Assembly: GCF_910589235.1 (NCBI RefSeq)
Contig: NC_060966.1
Span: forward strand, 3,272,820 to 3,336,819
Origin: Vespa crabro
Taxonomy: Eukaryota > Arthropoda > Insecta > Hymenoptera > Vespidae
DNA length: 64,000 nucleotides
Direction of reading: 5' to 3'
In this document: piece by piece, positions 10,987 to 24,060 of the stretch
Numbering within the stretch: the first letter of the stretch is position 1
How the letters are laid out: each line of letters starts with the position of its first letter
Translations under genes and position numbers: made by a program
Notes under the pieces: model-generated
What the model was told of the DNA's origin: nothing
The model's database searches: none
The model's input: only the letters and a program-made list of their open reading frames with translations

Positions 10987-11023
<37 letters not shown>

Positions 11024-11122
11024 CAGACAGATAAACAGAGAGAGATAGAGAAAAGAGAGAGAGAGAGACAGATAAACAGACAGAGAGGGAGAGAGAGAGA
11101 GAGTGAGAGAGAGAAAGAAGAG
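10987..11122. repeat. (GA)n microsatellite with CAGA interruptions
   Basis: GA runs separated by GGCAGACAGATAAACAGA segments that themselves occur twice. Antiparallel partner of the CT tract 37 bp to the left. Confidence 0.95.
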
Positions 11123-11380
11123 CGGCATTATACGCGGGTCCATTTATCTACTGGGATAAAACGTAGATAGGATCTGCGTCCACGCGAGGTCCTGCCAGTA
11201 TTTGTCATGGAGATGCGACCCACCGATACCGAGCTTGGCCGCCCGGAGGAATTACCCTCACTGAGTTCGGATTCTTCAACGTACACCGGTAATTTACCGT
11301 GGACCTCTTTTCTCGACGTCACGTCACGCCGGCACTTCGTGGGCCTACGTTTCTTTCCTCTCTTTTCCCTCCTTTAGCAT
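11123..11380. other. GC-richer island between GA and CT tracts
   Basis: About 250 bp of complex sequence. A minus-strand frame of 64 codons (11128-11322) falls entirely within it and is not repeat-derived, but it shows no known motif. It might be a small exon or a regulatory element. Confidence 0.3.
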
Positions 11381-11437
11381 CTCTTTCTCTCTCTCTATCT
11401 CTCTCTCTCTCTCTCTTTCTCTTTCTCTTTCTTGTTT

Positions 11438-11469
<32 letters not shown>

Positions 11470-11520
11470 GTTTTTTTCTCTTCCTCCTTCTCTTTCTTTA
11501 TTTGTCTGTCTTTCTCTTTT
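11381..11520. repeat. CT/CTTT-rich tract
   Basis: CT run at about 11384-11420, then CTTT and TTTC variants. Confidence 0.9.
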
Positions 11521-11974
11521 CTTTTTCACTTTTCGTCATTCCCTTTTTTATATTTCGGCCTTCGAAAAGTAACTCGACTCTGGTCATCTTTTACCTTTTC
11601 TCTAAATTTCATTTCAAGAATTGTGTAGTAATGTAGAACGGGATTAAGGGACAGGTGCGTATACTCGCACGAGGATGAGGTTTCCCTCTCTCTTTTTTTC
11701 TTTTTTTTTTTTTTTCTATTTTTCTTTCTTTCCATTTTTTTTTTCTTTTTTTTTTTCGTTTCTTTTTCGCGTCGACTGCTACGTGGAATCGACAGGTGTA
11801 TTCTTTCAGTTAATAGCTTTTTGCTCAAGGCTATATCCTTCGTCTTTTTGTTTTATTTATTTATTTTTATTATTTTTTTTTTTTCTAATGATCTAATCAA
11901 AATTTAATCTTTTCTTCTTCTTTCTTTTTTGTTCCTTTTTCTTTCTTTCTATCTCTCTCTCTCTTTTTCTCTCA

Positions 11975-12013
<39 letters not shown>

Positions 12014-12020
12014 GTTCGTT
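11521..12020. other. Pyrimidine-rich stretch with short complex segments
   Basis: Complex segments (11540-11690, 11765-11850) alternate with T/C runs. A further CT tract lies at 11948-12014. Lys/Arg-rich minus and Phe/Ser-rich plus frames are low-complexity by-products. Confidence 0.6.
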
Positions 12021-12298
12021 TCGCATTAATGGTAACATTAATTGATAAAACATTTTATAGTAATAGATCGATATATTGTTTTAACAAATTTAGTAAACAA
12101 TCGATTAATAGTTGTAAATAATCTTGTTTATTTTATAACTAAGTTGAATCTAAAGTTGTATTTATGATATTTAATTAACGCTAATATTTAATTAATAATT
12201 GTACTTTTTAAATAACAAATAGTTGTAATTAGTAACTTTTATTTCACATTTTAGTTTTGTCCAAAATTTGTAGGAAATATGTCAGAAATTATTATTTA
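12021..12298. other. AT-rich stretch
   Basis: Nothing recognised; it runs into the tandem array that follows. Confidence 0.6.
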
Positions 12299-12855
12299 TC
12301 CTAAAATTTTCGTCATAATTAATCAAAAAATGTTATTTTTGAAAAACGTTGACTTTTACCAAAAATCTAATTATTCATTTTACGACATACTTATAACCTT
12401 TATTAATTAATTAAAAAAAAAATAACTAAAAATAAATAATAAATAAATGTCTTTTTTAGATCCTAAAATTTTCGTCATAATTAATCGAAAAATGTTATTT
12501 TTAAAATTATATTTGACTTTTTCCAAAAATCTAAATATTCATTTTACGACATACTTATAACCTTTATTAATTAATTAAAAAAAAAATAACTAAAAATAAA
12601 TAATAAATAAATGTCTTTTTTAGATCCTAAAATTTTCGTCATAATTAATCGAAAAATGTTATTTTTGAAAAACGTTGACTTTTTCCAAAAATCTAAATAT
12701 TCATTTTACAACATACTTATAACCTTTATTAATTAATTAAAAAAAAAAATAACTAAAAATAAATAATAAATAAATGTCTTTTTTAGATCCTAAAATTTTC
12801 CTCATAATTAATCGAAAAATGTTACTTTTGAAAAATCGTTCGTTTTTTTCAAAAA
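12299..12855. repeat. ~163-bp tandem repeat, about 3.4 copies
   Basis: TCCTAAAATTTTC anchors lie at 12299, 12461, 12625 and 12788, so the period is 162-164 bp. Each unit contains CATAATTAATCGAAAAATGT, a TTTTTCCAAAAATCTAAATA block, CGACATACTTATAACC, and a closing AACTAAAAATAAATAATAAA. Copies two and three are almost identical, so expansion or homogenisation is fairly recent compared with other arrays here. The fourth copy breaks off at about 12855. Confidence 0.93.
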
Positions 12856-13200
12856 TCTCAGTTTCCAAACGTCGATTCTCAAAAAAAGAAAAAAAGAAAA
12901 GAATCTTTCAAACGGAAGCATTTTATTTGGCAAGAGACCAACGTAATTGAATGCAAATGAATCCAACGAATATGTAAGTATGCGGCGGGCGTATCTCTCA
13001 CGATGACCTTCGGTTCTGGGCCTTTCTTTTGCACTTACGCCGTAAGTGCTTTTAAGTGCTCTCGTTTCTTTCCCGATAAGGTTATTAAGCATCGTTTCGA
13101 TTCAACGTCGTAATTATTGAAAATCGCACGGAGTACGATCGAGCAATTAACGCGATCTTGCTAATGAGCGTGCGTTAACCAACACAAAGACATAAAGCAG
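12856..13200. other. GC-richer island after the 163-bp array
   Basis: Complex sequence at about 12950-13190. The 94-codon minus-strand frame (12808-13092) starts in the island and continues into the tandem repeat, so it is unlikely to be coding. Confidence 0.4.
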
Positions 13201-16040
13201 CAATAGTTATTATCTTTTTCTTTTATTTTTTATTTATGAGAAATATTTTATAATATTAACAACAACAGGTTTGACAATATAACGATAAATAGAACGATAA
13301 ATATAACGAACGCTATAATGCGGGAGTTAAAAAAATGACGATGAAAATGATTATTAAAATGAAATCAATATTTTTTACAATAATATACGATCACATTTAA
13401 CTTCCACCATTTTTAATATTTCGATTTTATTTTATTTTGTTTTGTTTTTTTATTTTTCCCTTTTTCTCTTATTATAATAATATAATGATAAAATGATTTA
13501 AAAAAAAAAAAAATATCCGAATGAACAAATTTTTGAATTGAAGAGTGTAAGTTCAATGTTTCTACTGTTTTCTTATTCGCATATTTGCATGTAGTTTCGT
13601 TCGGTTAAGATCATCTCAAGGTCAAGAGAATGATATTTAAAAAAAGAAAAAAAATGTTTCTTACCATTTACAAAACTTTTTACATGCGAGCAATCATACT
13701 ACGATAAATATAATGTTATTACATTTGAAGAATTATTTGAATTAAACGAAGAAAAAAAAAAATTCAAATAAAAATTACATAAAAACAAATCGATGACCTT
13801 GATTGATCTCAATAGTATTAGCTTTAACATAAATTTCAATTTCAACGAATTTTCTACTTGGAAATAAATTATTTTGTCCTGAGATATATTTTTATAATCG
13901 GTATCGTTAAAAGCAACAGAGATTTTTTAAAACGATTCGGTTAATTAGGCTACCTTTGTAATAAAGTCTACAAATTTATACTCCATTAGATATTTATACT
14001 TTACAACTATATTAAGTAGTATACGAGACTATACTACTATGTGACAATATGTTACTATATGCAATTTTACGATGCAAATGAATCGTTCTGATATATTGAT
14101 GATTTTTAATTAATTGTTATTTTATTAATTACAATGTTATTATTTAATTGTCACTAATACATTTCTATCATTTATATTTATCATTTTTATGATTTTTTAT
14201 CATTTATCATGCCAATATCCTTGATATTATATACAGACTCAAAAATTTGAAATATGTACATACGCACGTATGTATGCACATACACAAACACACCCACACA
14301 CACACACACACACATATGTACACTGACTTATTCACACATAAATAATTCAATTACTAATTCTATACAATATAATTAAAAGTAATATCAAAGGATGTTAATT
14401 CTTTTTTTAAATATTTGATCAGTCAAAACATATAATGCAGAAAATTTTGATATTTTATATTTGTTTAAAACGTTAAGAATAACGTCTAAATAATAACAAA
14501 AATACTACAGTTTTAAATCAGCCAATTATCAAACAAAATAAACGTGTGCAATTAAAAATAGTAATGTTGTTCATTTACGTAAAAAATATTTAAAAAATTT
14601 GTTAATATATTTTCTCTTTTTTTTCTTTTTTCCTTCTTTTTTCTTTTTCCCTTCTTTTTTTTTCTTTGCTTTATTCATTTAAACAGAAAATACGAAAAGT
14701 TTTCATGTTATTTAATAAAAATTATTAGTATTATTTAAACACACACACATATACGCACATATATAATACTAAAAATTCTAATAATATTCAATAATAAATA
14801 TTAATGTTATTTATTCAAACATAAGAAACTAAAAATTTTGATAAAAAATATTACTATATATTATTTATTTAAATATTAAATAAATATTAAATATTTTAAC
14901 ATTATTCAATAAAAGATACCGGTATTATTTATTTAAATAAAAAATATATAGATATATCATAACTTGCCAAATCGATTAACTCCATAAAACAAAAGACGGA
15001 GAAATGTGATAAAATAATATAAATTGTTTTTTAAAGTTCCCATTTAAAATATAAATTCATATAAACATTGTAGAATGTATAAATACAGACGTAGCTTTCA
15101 TCTAACGACATATAAAATGAATAAGACAGAATAATCGTTATTACAAAAATAAATTATTTCTTATTTGATGGTTATTCAACATTTTATTATTTAATGGTAT
15201 TAATTAATGGAAATTAAAAAACTTTATTATGAATATAAAAGTGAGAATTCCATCAAATACATTGACAATTAAATTTTTGAAAATTCAAAAGATTGAATTT
15301 AATCGATTTGACTTGTCAACGACTCATATACACACACACATATATATATAGATATACAAAAAATCTTAATATTTTTTATTGACCAACCATAAATACACTG
15401 ATTGCACTCATTTATACTATATATATACGTATATGTATATATATACGCGTGTTTTTATAAAAGAAATACTGGAAGCAGATATGTTATATCGATAAACTTA
15501 ATAATTTCAGAGGATATTCAGAATAATTTTTCCTTTCGAATGACAATAACGAGCGACACGATAAGATAATTTAAAAATATCTAAATGAACAATTAAATAT
15601 CTACGATATCCAATAGCGAAGAAATTAAAAGAAGAGAAAAATCAAATGAAATGAAACGAAATGAATAAAAAAGAAAAAAAAAAAAGGAAAAAAGTAAAAT
15701 AAGAAAAAGAAGAGAGAAAAAGAAGGAACAAATCGAGTAATCTTAATCACAAGAAGAAACACGTTTTATCCTAAAGCGCGTTTTGCCGTAGGAACGTTTA
15801 TATAACGGTTACAATTTTTTTTTTTTTTTTAACTTATCTTATTAGACATTCGAATATATATCCACCATGGGATCTTTAACGTCGTATAAAAAAAAAAAAA
15901 AAAAAAACAACTATACGAGTATATAAGACGGTATAACCGTCGGCATTGGTTTCTTTAACGTTTAAACTTAATTCGTAAAAGGATCATCATAGAAGGATCA
16001 TGAAAGTATCATGAAGTAAAGAATCCTAAGAGAAGATAAA
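13201..16040. other. Long AT-rich non-coding stretch
   Basis: About 2.8 kb with no frame over 60 codons. It contains (CA)n at about 14287-14312, several poly-A/T runs, short TA runs, and AT-rich segments with a recurring 'TTGATATTTTATATTTG' flavour (14440-14960). No gene, RNA or intact mobile element is recognised. Confidence 0.65.
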
Positions 16041-16191
16041 ACGAGTTATCTCTCTTTGCAACGGAGGAAAACATAGATAATAAGACGAATACGAGCGTGT
16101 CTTATTAACCATACGGATAGAGATCCATTATAATATCATAATAGCTCGAAGATTACGATGCGGATCTTCTGCGATCATCGAACCAATCTCC

Positions 16192-16228
<37 letters not shown>

Positions 16229-16670
16229 ATCTAACTCTATCTATCTTACTCATTCTCTCTTGCGAATATAACAAGCCAGGCGAGAAAATCTTTCCTCTGT
16301 TCTTCAATCTAGAAGGTAGCTCTACACTCTACCGGTACCAATAATAACCATTTTTAAATCCTCTTCGAGAAATAAAAGAAAAACCGTGAAAAGCCGTCTT
16401 GTTTTAAGCCCGTCAGTCTAACAAAAAGTAAATAAAAAGAAATAGGTACGAATGAAAGATAAACAGTAGCCAAGAAAACAACGAAATTTCTTCGTTCGGT
16501 ACGGTATTAAGAAGAGGAAGAACAAAAAATCTAGAGAGAGTCGAGAACCTGAAGTTCAAGAAATGGACTGAAAGAAAATTAGAGACCCGATGCGAATGAG
16601 GATAAAATATAAAGTGAGAATGGGTGAACAAAGTTTAAGAAAGTTTACGACCTTCTTCCTTTCCTCTCCT
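16041..16670. other. Mixed-composition stretch with a CT tract
   Basis: CT tract at 16194-16258 inside normal-complexity sequence. The 72-codon minus-strand frame at 16413-16631 is Phe/Leu-rich and unrecognised. Confidence 0.5.
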
Positions 16671-16765
16671 TTTCTTCTTCTTCTTCTTCTTCTTTTTCTT
16701 CTTATTATTATTATTCTTTTTCTTCTTCTTCTTCTTCTTCTTCTTCTTCTTCTTCTTTTAGATTC
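16665..16765. repeat. (TTC)n microsatellite
   Basis: TTC/CTT units interrupted by TTATTATTATT at about 16700-16715. Confidence 0.93.
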
Positions 16766-17300
16766 TCACTGTATCTAAAATCCGGCCATTTTTTTCATTT
16801 TATCTTTCCTTCTTCTTTTTTCTTTTCTTTTTTTCCTTTTTTTTCTCTCCTTGATCTTCTCCTTCCTTTTCTTCTTACCAACATTTAATCTCTTTCTATA
16901 CCAAGGTAACATCACTGTCGAATCACTACACGATAGGATTGCTGTACCGTGACAGAGGCGCCGTCATGCTTGTGATTTTCGTCACTCTTTTGCTTTATGT
17001 TACCCTTTACTCCGTTCTCTCCTTATCTTAAACACCCTCGTTTCGCTCCCTTTTTTTTTTCCTCAGACCGAGACAAATACAAAAGGTTCTTGGGCAAGAA
17101 CAAGGAGCATGCCTAATGTCTCTATCAAAGTAAGAATCACTTCCCCATTTCGTTTTCATCGAAATCATTCGACGTTTGTTGCTCGATGAAAAAGAAACGA
17201 AGGAGGAATGTAATTAAAAAAAAAAAAAGAAAGAAAGAAAAGAAAAGAAAAAGAAAGAAAAAGAGACTTGGGAATCCTTTAATTTTTTGCTCGAACTCAT
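16766..17300. other. Mixed stretch with a complex core
   Basis: Pyrimidine-rich to about 16880, complex at 16890-17160, then a purine-rich GAAA tract at 17219-17262. No gene recognised. Confidence 0.5.
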
Positions 17301-17337
17301 CCGTTTCTTTTATATTCGAATAACGTTCCCGTGATTC

Positions 17338-17371
17338 GTAATTATTCGCAATTATTCGTAATTATTCGTAT
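17338..17371. repeat. 10-bp tandem repeat, three copies
   Basis: The unit ATTATTCGTA is repeated three times with one substitution. Confidence 0.85.
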
Positions 17372-18640
17372 CAATTAAATTGTTAATCGAGTTAGAAAAA
17401 TTCTATCGGTATGTTGTTATAATAAGGTATAATACATATTTATATGTTTTTTACAGTTTAATGATATATTATATTGCGTTGCTTGATATAAATAATTTGT
17501 TTATAATATACCCTTTTATTTGATATTTTTCATTGTCATCATATAGAACTTTTTATTGGAAATTTTTTATTTCAATATCAAAATATTTATTATTAAATTA
17601 GTTTTATTATCAAATTGAATACAATAATATATTATTGTTTATTTAAATGTTGTTATTATATATATATATATATATAAATATTATACAAAAATAAGATATA
17701 AAAGAAAATTTTTCTCTCAATATTATACCAAAGTATAAATTAAAATAGCAGCTTTAAAGTAGGTATATAATATATTAAAAATTTTGAAATTATTTATTGG
17801 CCAAGCCAATACTATACTATTGTTGATATACTAGTGTTATTTATTTAGATATTTTGTGTATTTATATTGTTGCTTTTTATTAATTAAAAATATCTACTTA
17901 AAATTTCAACATTTCATTTGTTAACCAATCTATTATCATATTATAATAACAATATCAATATGAATCCTATAATATTTATATTTTATCAGTATTGTTTATT
18001 TCGTGATTGTTATTGTTGTTTTATTTAAATATTATGAAATACTAAAAAATTTCAACATTAAATAAATCAAATATTACATAATTTATTTATTATTTTATAT
18101 AAAATATCCAGTAAGAAATCATTTATATCATTTATAAATATATATGATATATAATATAACTCATGATTTTATTATCTATGTAACTTCTTATCGAGATAAA
18201 CAAAGGAATTTTTTTATTCTTTTAACTTTATTATTATTCTTTTTGTAATTTTAATCCTCCTTAAAGAATTGACAGCTGAAAACTATTTATTGATAATTTC
18301 GTATTAATTCTTCATTTATTAATTATATAATTAATTTCTTATTAATCATCATTAATAATTATTTTTACTTATAATTAATGCGATTTATGCAGATAAGACG
18401 AATATTAATATATATATATATACTTAAATCTGTATTTTTTTTTACAATTTAAAATTGTATCACAAATCAATACAAATCAGTTATGACACTGATTTATACA
18501 TAAAAATTTAACAGAAATCTTTCTCGATCTTTCGTATCAATTATATAATGATCGATCTATCATAATTATGTACATAGAAAATAATACCGAAGAAAAAAAC
18601 ATTTTATATTTATCTCTCTTTCAAATAATATTTTCCATAT
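17372..18640. other. AT-rich non-coding stretch
   Basis: (TA)n at about 17658-17676. The segment at 17795-17820 (TTATTGGCCAAGCCAATACT) resembles the conserved part of the tandem repeat at 46.8-47.3 kb. No coding frame. Confidence 0.6.
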
Positions 18641-18689
18641 TGTTATCCCGGATCTCGGAGAGACATAAGAGAAAAAAAGCAAAGAAAAA

Positions 18690-18698
18690 AAGAGAAAA

Positions 18699-18730
<32 letters not shown>

Positions 18731-18800
18731 AAAGACGAAAAAAAAAACAAGAAAGAAAAAAAAGGAAAGGGAAGAAAAACAAAAGAAAAACAACAACCAA
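18690..18800. repeat. (GAAA)n purine tract
   Basis: About eight GAAA units at 18696-18730, then degenerate A-rich purine sequence. The plus Lys/Arg frame and minus Phe/Ser frames here are translations of it. Confidence 0.92.
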
Positions 18801-19440
18801 AGAAAAAACAAAAAACCCTTAGGTAGGGAAAAACGACTGTGGCGGCTCCCGCTGAGACAAAAGGCGAGAACCTGTACTCAAAACAAACATCACTCCCGCC
18901 ATTCATTCGGACTTGGACATTCATCCCTTCTGTTCATAAGAAGAAAAGAGAAGGAATGATGCTGTATGTGAGGTGAAATGAGATAGAAAAAGAGAGAGAA
19001 AGTGAGAGTGAGAGAGAGAAAGAGAGTGAGTAAGAAAGAGGGGGGTTGGAGAAGGGGGGGGGCCACACCCAACGACAATTCGGTGAGATCGAGCTGCCTC
19101 CTGCCCCCACCCCCTCTCTACCCCCTCCCCCTTGCCGTACCTCATCGTAATGCTTTTAAGCCGCATTCACACGCGGCCGTGAAAAGGAAGTCCCGTGCAC
19201 AACCGAGTTGCGTAAAGAACTTTCAAAGAGAGACGAGAACGACACGAAAAAAGACAGAAGAAGAGAGAGAGAGATGTCGAGCGTGCGACACGATGCCAAC
19301 ACCTCTTGGTAGGTGTTAAAATGGAACACCCCTACCTTCCCAACAGAATACTAGCGGAGCAGTATTATCGCTTTAACGGCTTTGTATTAACGCTTCGGGG
19401 CGTCAAAACTCAGTTGAAATCTCAGATTTAACATAAGATA
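18801..19440. other. GC-richer island with long G and C runs
   Basis: Contains a GA tract (about 18985-19030), a G-run cluster at 19040-19062 (G6 and G9), and a C-rich stretch at about 19097-19132. A plus-strand frame of 105 codons (19002-19319) begins in the GA tract and reads VRSSCLLPPPPLYPLPLAVP across the C-rich part. No known domain is visible. A small exon cannot be excluded. Confidence 0.35.
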
Positions 19441-19742
19441 AATTCAACGTTGTACTTTATCGTATTTGTATCATGCGAAAAAATCGAGAAGTTAAAAGGA
19501 ATCCTTTTTCCGAATTACTCGTAACCAGAAAATTTCTTGTAAATATTTCAGAAGAAATAATACGAAAATAGTAATGATGATGGTGATGATGATGATGATA
19601 ATGATGATGATGTGCAATATCTGAAAAGGATATGGAACTATTATATAAATTAAAATCGTTTGTGAGTAGAGTTTGTTTGAATGAAATTTAAAGTAGGATT
19701 TTCATTTTTGTTTATCATATATATATATTATATATAAATGGG

Positions 19743-19792
<50 letters not shown>

Positions 19793-20600
19793 GTATATTT
19801 GATATTATTTTATTAATTATTTTAATTCATTTATTAAAGAGTTTATTGTAGATATATATGTATGTATGTATATGTATATGTAAATGTAAATATATAAGAC
19901 CACGTTTACGGTAATTATGAAATAATATTTTCTCATTAGAATTTTTAATTTTTTACGATCTCTGTTTTATTTTAATTGTTATTAACTTCTAACTTATAAT
20001 TACACTCGTTTGTAAGTTAACCTAGTAACTATGCAGTATCGTAAAACTAAAAATTCTTTTTATAAAATATCACTGATTTATAAATAAGTGCTATAATACG
20101 AGAACATGTTTATCATAAATTATTATACCCATATGAATCCCCATAAATAATTATATCCATATGAATCAACCCAAAAAATAGGATATTTTAAATTTAATAT
20201 TTTTTCACATGTTTGATATATATATATATATATATATATATTTTTAAATATATCCTTAATTAAAAATTTCTATTGCAAAAAATATTTATTAAATCGATTT
20301 ATAATAATATATCGTTATAATTAAGGTGTTTGTAACGAAAAGATAACAAAAAAAGAAAAAAATAAGAAAAAAAAATAGAAAAAATCAATCCAACAAAAAT
20401 ATTACAATATAATAATAAATTTTATTATTAAAAATACCTACTTTCACTAATTTTTTTTTTATCATAAATAAACATTTTTATTATAATTTAATATGTCACT
20501 TATCCACAAATCAATCCAATATCTATTTATTCTAATAAATTTCAAATATCCGATATAAAGGTATCGAAAGAATTTTCAAAAAGAAATTATTGAAACTAAA
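19441..20600. other. AT-rich non-coding stretch with (TA)n and GAT repeats
   Basis: A GATGAT array lies at 19576-19612, (AT)n at 19747-19785 and another at about 20216-20241. A ~33-bp direct repeat (CCATATGAATC) occurs twice at about 20130-20165. No gene. Confidence 0.65.
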
Positions 20601-20726
20601 CACAGATAATATCTTTAGAACATCGAAGGTAGGCCAAAATTCGATCGACATAATAATGACATAATACGACATCCTGCTAATTATCCGATCGTTTCCAAAA
20701 GTGCGATACTTATCTTGAAGAGGAGA

Positions 20727-20733
20727 GACAGAC

Positions 20734-20789
<56 letters not shown>

Positions 20790-20790
20790 A
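20727..20790. repeat. (GA)n microsatellite
   Basis: Pure GA at about 20748-20786. The 113-codon minus-strand frame around it is Ser/Leu repeat translation plus AT-rich sequence. Confidence 0.95.
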
Positions 20791-21020
20791 AGAAAGAATG
20801 TCTTATCTATCTGTAAAAAAAAGCAAAAAAAAACAAACAAATAAAAATGAAAATTACAATCGATGCAGTCCATACATCCTAACCATATTCAATCTCATCT
20901 CGATACCACCAGATCTACCAATTAGTGTTTTTATCCGATTAGTGTTATTTATTAATAAAACAATCTCGATAATTAGTAAATCGGCAATACCTATCTTCTT
21001 CAAAGAATTCTAAAGAACGT
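20791..21020. other. Non-coding stretch between GA and CT tracts
   Basis: A-rich, then mixed. The 71-codon plus-strand frame (20798-21013) is Ile/Lys-rich and unrecognised. Confidence 0.4.
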
Positions 21021-21031
21021 TGCCTTCGAAC

Positions 21032-21053
21032 CTTTTCTCTCTCTCTCACCCTC

Positions 21054-21083
<30 letters not shown>
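21032..21083. repeat. (CT)n microsatellite
   Basis: About 20 CT units with small interruptions. Confidence 0.95.
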
Positions 21084-21086
<3 letters not shown>

Positions 21087-21099
21087 TTCTTTTTCTCCC

Positions 21100-21860
21100 T
21101 CTTTCGAAAAGAGAGTATAAGATAAACGGTAGCCAAGGACATAAGAGTGCTTCTCGTCTTCGTAGTTGTCCGAAGACTTAGAAGATATCATCACGGTTTG
21201 TACTCGGTGGGTCCGAAGCCTTGGGAATCATTAGGGCCCAGAAGAGACGACGCATTCCGGTGTGCGCTGCCATAGTGATCTTCGCTTATACGATCGTTTT
21301 GGATCATCCGGTGGCCCTCTTTCAAAGACATGTCCACCATTTTATTTCTCTCTCTCTCTTTTTTTCTTCTCCAAAGTTTCTTTGGTCTGACCGAACTCTT
21401 CTTCTCCTCATCTCCTCCATCGCTTTTTTCAACCATCTCCCAACACATACATACATCCATCTTAACTCTCCAATCAAGCCACGCGGCATTTTATTATAGT
21501 CCCTTATCAGATTTCAGTTTGGAGGACGACCGAGCGACGACGGATACCGTAATTATTTTTATTGGTACTGCGAGAACCTTTTCCCCTCCACTATAATCCC
21601 TCAATTCATGCTACTTCTACCATCACCACCACCACTACTATCATTCTCCGTCCATGCTACTACTCCTTCTGTTTCTTCGAATGACGAGTACGAGACCAAT
21701 CGATACACACGAACGGATCGGACAAAGGCGCCGATTGGTTTTCGAAGAAATCCGCATGTTTTAGTTACTTCCAGGTGCGAGACTTTTTATTGCGAAATAC
21801 GGAACGTTCGGCATCGTTCTATCGAATGATATTCTTCGTTCGAAAGAAAGAAAACACACA
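21100..21860. other. GC-richer island with several 70-90 codon frames
   Basis: Complex sequence broken by a short CT tract (21347-21362). Plus-strand frames at 21221-21499 and 21608-21829 and a minus-strand frame at 21191-21460 overlap, so at most one strand could code. None has a recognisable motif. It is one of the larger complex islands and a reasonable place to look for a conserved element. Confidence 0.3.
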
Positions 21861-21869
21861 TGTTCCGTT

Positions 21870-22307
21870 TCAAATATATGCCGATCGAAAATTTAATTTG
21901 AAGTATATATAAAATGTTTGTGATATATATATGTATATATAAAAGTAAGAAATCTTCTTTATCAAAATATATGATATATGTATATATATATATATATCAT
22001 ATATATTAATATATAATTTATTATATAATGATAAATATTTATATATATATATATATATATATATGTGAAAATAGTTAAAATATATTAATATAATATAACA
22101 ATAATAATAGTAATATATATATAGTATATATATTATTATATATATATAAATATAGAGTAATATATATATATATATATACACACATACACACACATGAATA
22201 TAAATATGTTATTCAGAATAGTTATAATATAATAATATAATATATATATTAATTTATATTAATATATAATTTATTATATATTCATAAATATTTATATACA
22301 TGTATAT

Positions 22308-22357
<50 letters not shown>

Positions 22358-22770
22358 TCATCCACACACATGAATATAAATATGTTATTCAGAATAGTTA
22401 TAATATAATAATATAATATATATATTAATTTATATTAATGTATAATTTATTATATGTTCATAAATATTTATATACATGTATATTGATATATATATATATA
22501 TATATACTTATATATTTGAAAATCGTTATAATATATTAATATAATATGACAATAATAATAGTAATATATATACAGTATATATATTATTATATATATATAT
22601 ATAAATATAGAGTAATAAATATGTATATATATACATATTTATACACGTACGCACACATGAATATAAATATGTTATTCAGAATAGTTATAATATAATAATA
22701 TAATATATATATTAATTTATATTAATATATAATTTATTATATATTCATAAATATTTATATACATGTATAT

Positions 22771-22806
<36 letters not shown>

Positions 22807-22907
22807 TTATATATTTGAAAATCGTTATAATATATTAATATAATATGACAATAATAATAGTAATATATATATAGTATATATATTATTATGTATATATAAA
22901 TATAGAG

Positions 22908-22951
<44 letters not shown>

Positions 22952-23071
22952 ACACACATGAATATAAATATGTTATTCAGAATAGTTATAATATAATAAT
23001 ATAATATATATATTAATTTATATTAATATATAATTTATTATATATTCATAAATATTTATATACATGTATAT

Positions 23072-23129
<58 letters not shown>

Positions 23130-23640
23130 TCATCCACACACATGAATATAAATATGTTATTCAGAATAGTTATAATATAATAATATAATATATATATTAA
23201 TTTATATTAATGTATAATTTATTATATGTTCATAAATATTTATATACATGTATATTGATATATATATATATATATATATACTTATATATTTGAAAATCGT
23301 TATAATATATTAATATAATATGACAATAATAATAGTAATATATATACAGTATATATATTATTATATATATATATATAAATATAGAGTAATAAATATGTAT
23401 ATATATACATATTTATACACGTACGCACACATGAATATAAATATGTTATTCAAAATAGTTATAATATAATAATATAATATATATATTAATTTATATTAAT
23501 GTATAATTTATTATATGTTCATAAATATTTATATATATATATATTTGGAAGTCGTTATAATATATTAATATAATATAACAATAGTAATTATAGTAAAGTA
23601 CAAGAATAGTTATATATTTAATATATATACATTATATATG
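21870..23640. repeat. Nested AT-rich tandem array
   Basis: The anchor CATGAATATAAATATGTTAT occurs at 22193, 22369, 22656, 22957, 23141 and 23430. The text before each anchor and the spacing define three monomer types, A (spacing to next 176 or 184 bp), B (287 or 289 bp) and C (301 bp). They occur in the order A-B-C-A-B-C, so a unit of about 764-774 bp is repeated. Monomers B and C carry an extra half (AATCGTTATAATATATTAAT plus an ACAATAATAATAG block) that A lacks. The last C is truncated and diverges at about 23600. TA runs inside monomers differ in length between copies. Ile/Tyr-rich minus-strand frames in this span are not genes. Confidence 0.88.
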
Positions 23641-24060
23641 TTATCTCTTAAACTAAAATAATTATAACATAATAATATAATAAGAATAATATATATCTTC
23701 GGAATGATCGTCATTCATCACGTTATAATGATTACGATCATGTACTTCATCATTTTCTCATTATCTATAATCAGTTAGAAAATATCATTCTCATATCTTA
23801 TTAGAACATTCACGTTGCTCCTTGCGATCGAAAATCTCTACTAAAGAAATGGCTTAGAAGGAACGGCTTTCTACTTCTCTGTCGGTAGTAATTTTCTTTT
23901 AATTTTTTTCTGCTTTCTCGATCGATCGTCGAAGAACTACGTCGTCGACGAGGGAGATTAACGATTTCCGTGTGTCTTTGTTTGATCAATGTATATATAT
24001 ACCGTCACGCGATGATTCTTACAATTAGATATCGTATTCCACATCTACGAGTAATTTAAT
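23641..24060. other. Mixed-composition stretch after the nested array
   Basis: Complex sequence at 23700-24060 with no frame over 60 codons. No gene recognised. Confidence 0.5.

Noticed and set aside
21870..22955. Ile/Tyr-rich minus-strand frames resembling membrane peptides
   Set aside because: They are translations of TA and ATT repeats in the nested array.
21870..23640. CRISPR-like array
   Set aside because: Unit lengths (176-301 bp), related rather than unique spacers, and the eukaryotic context exclude it.
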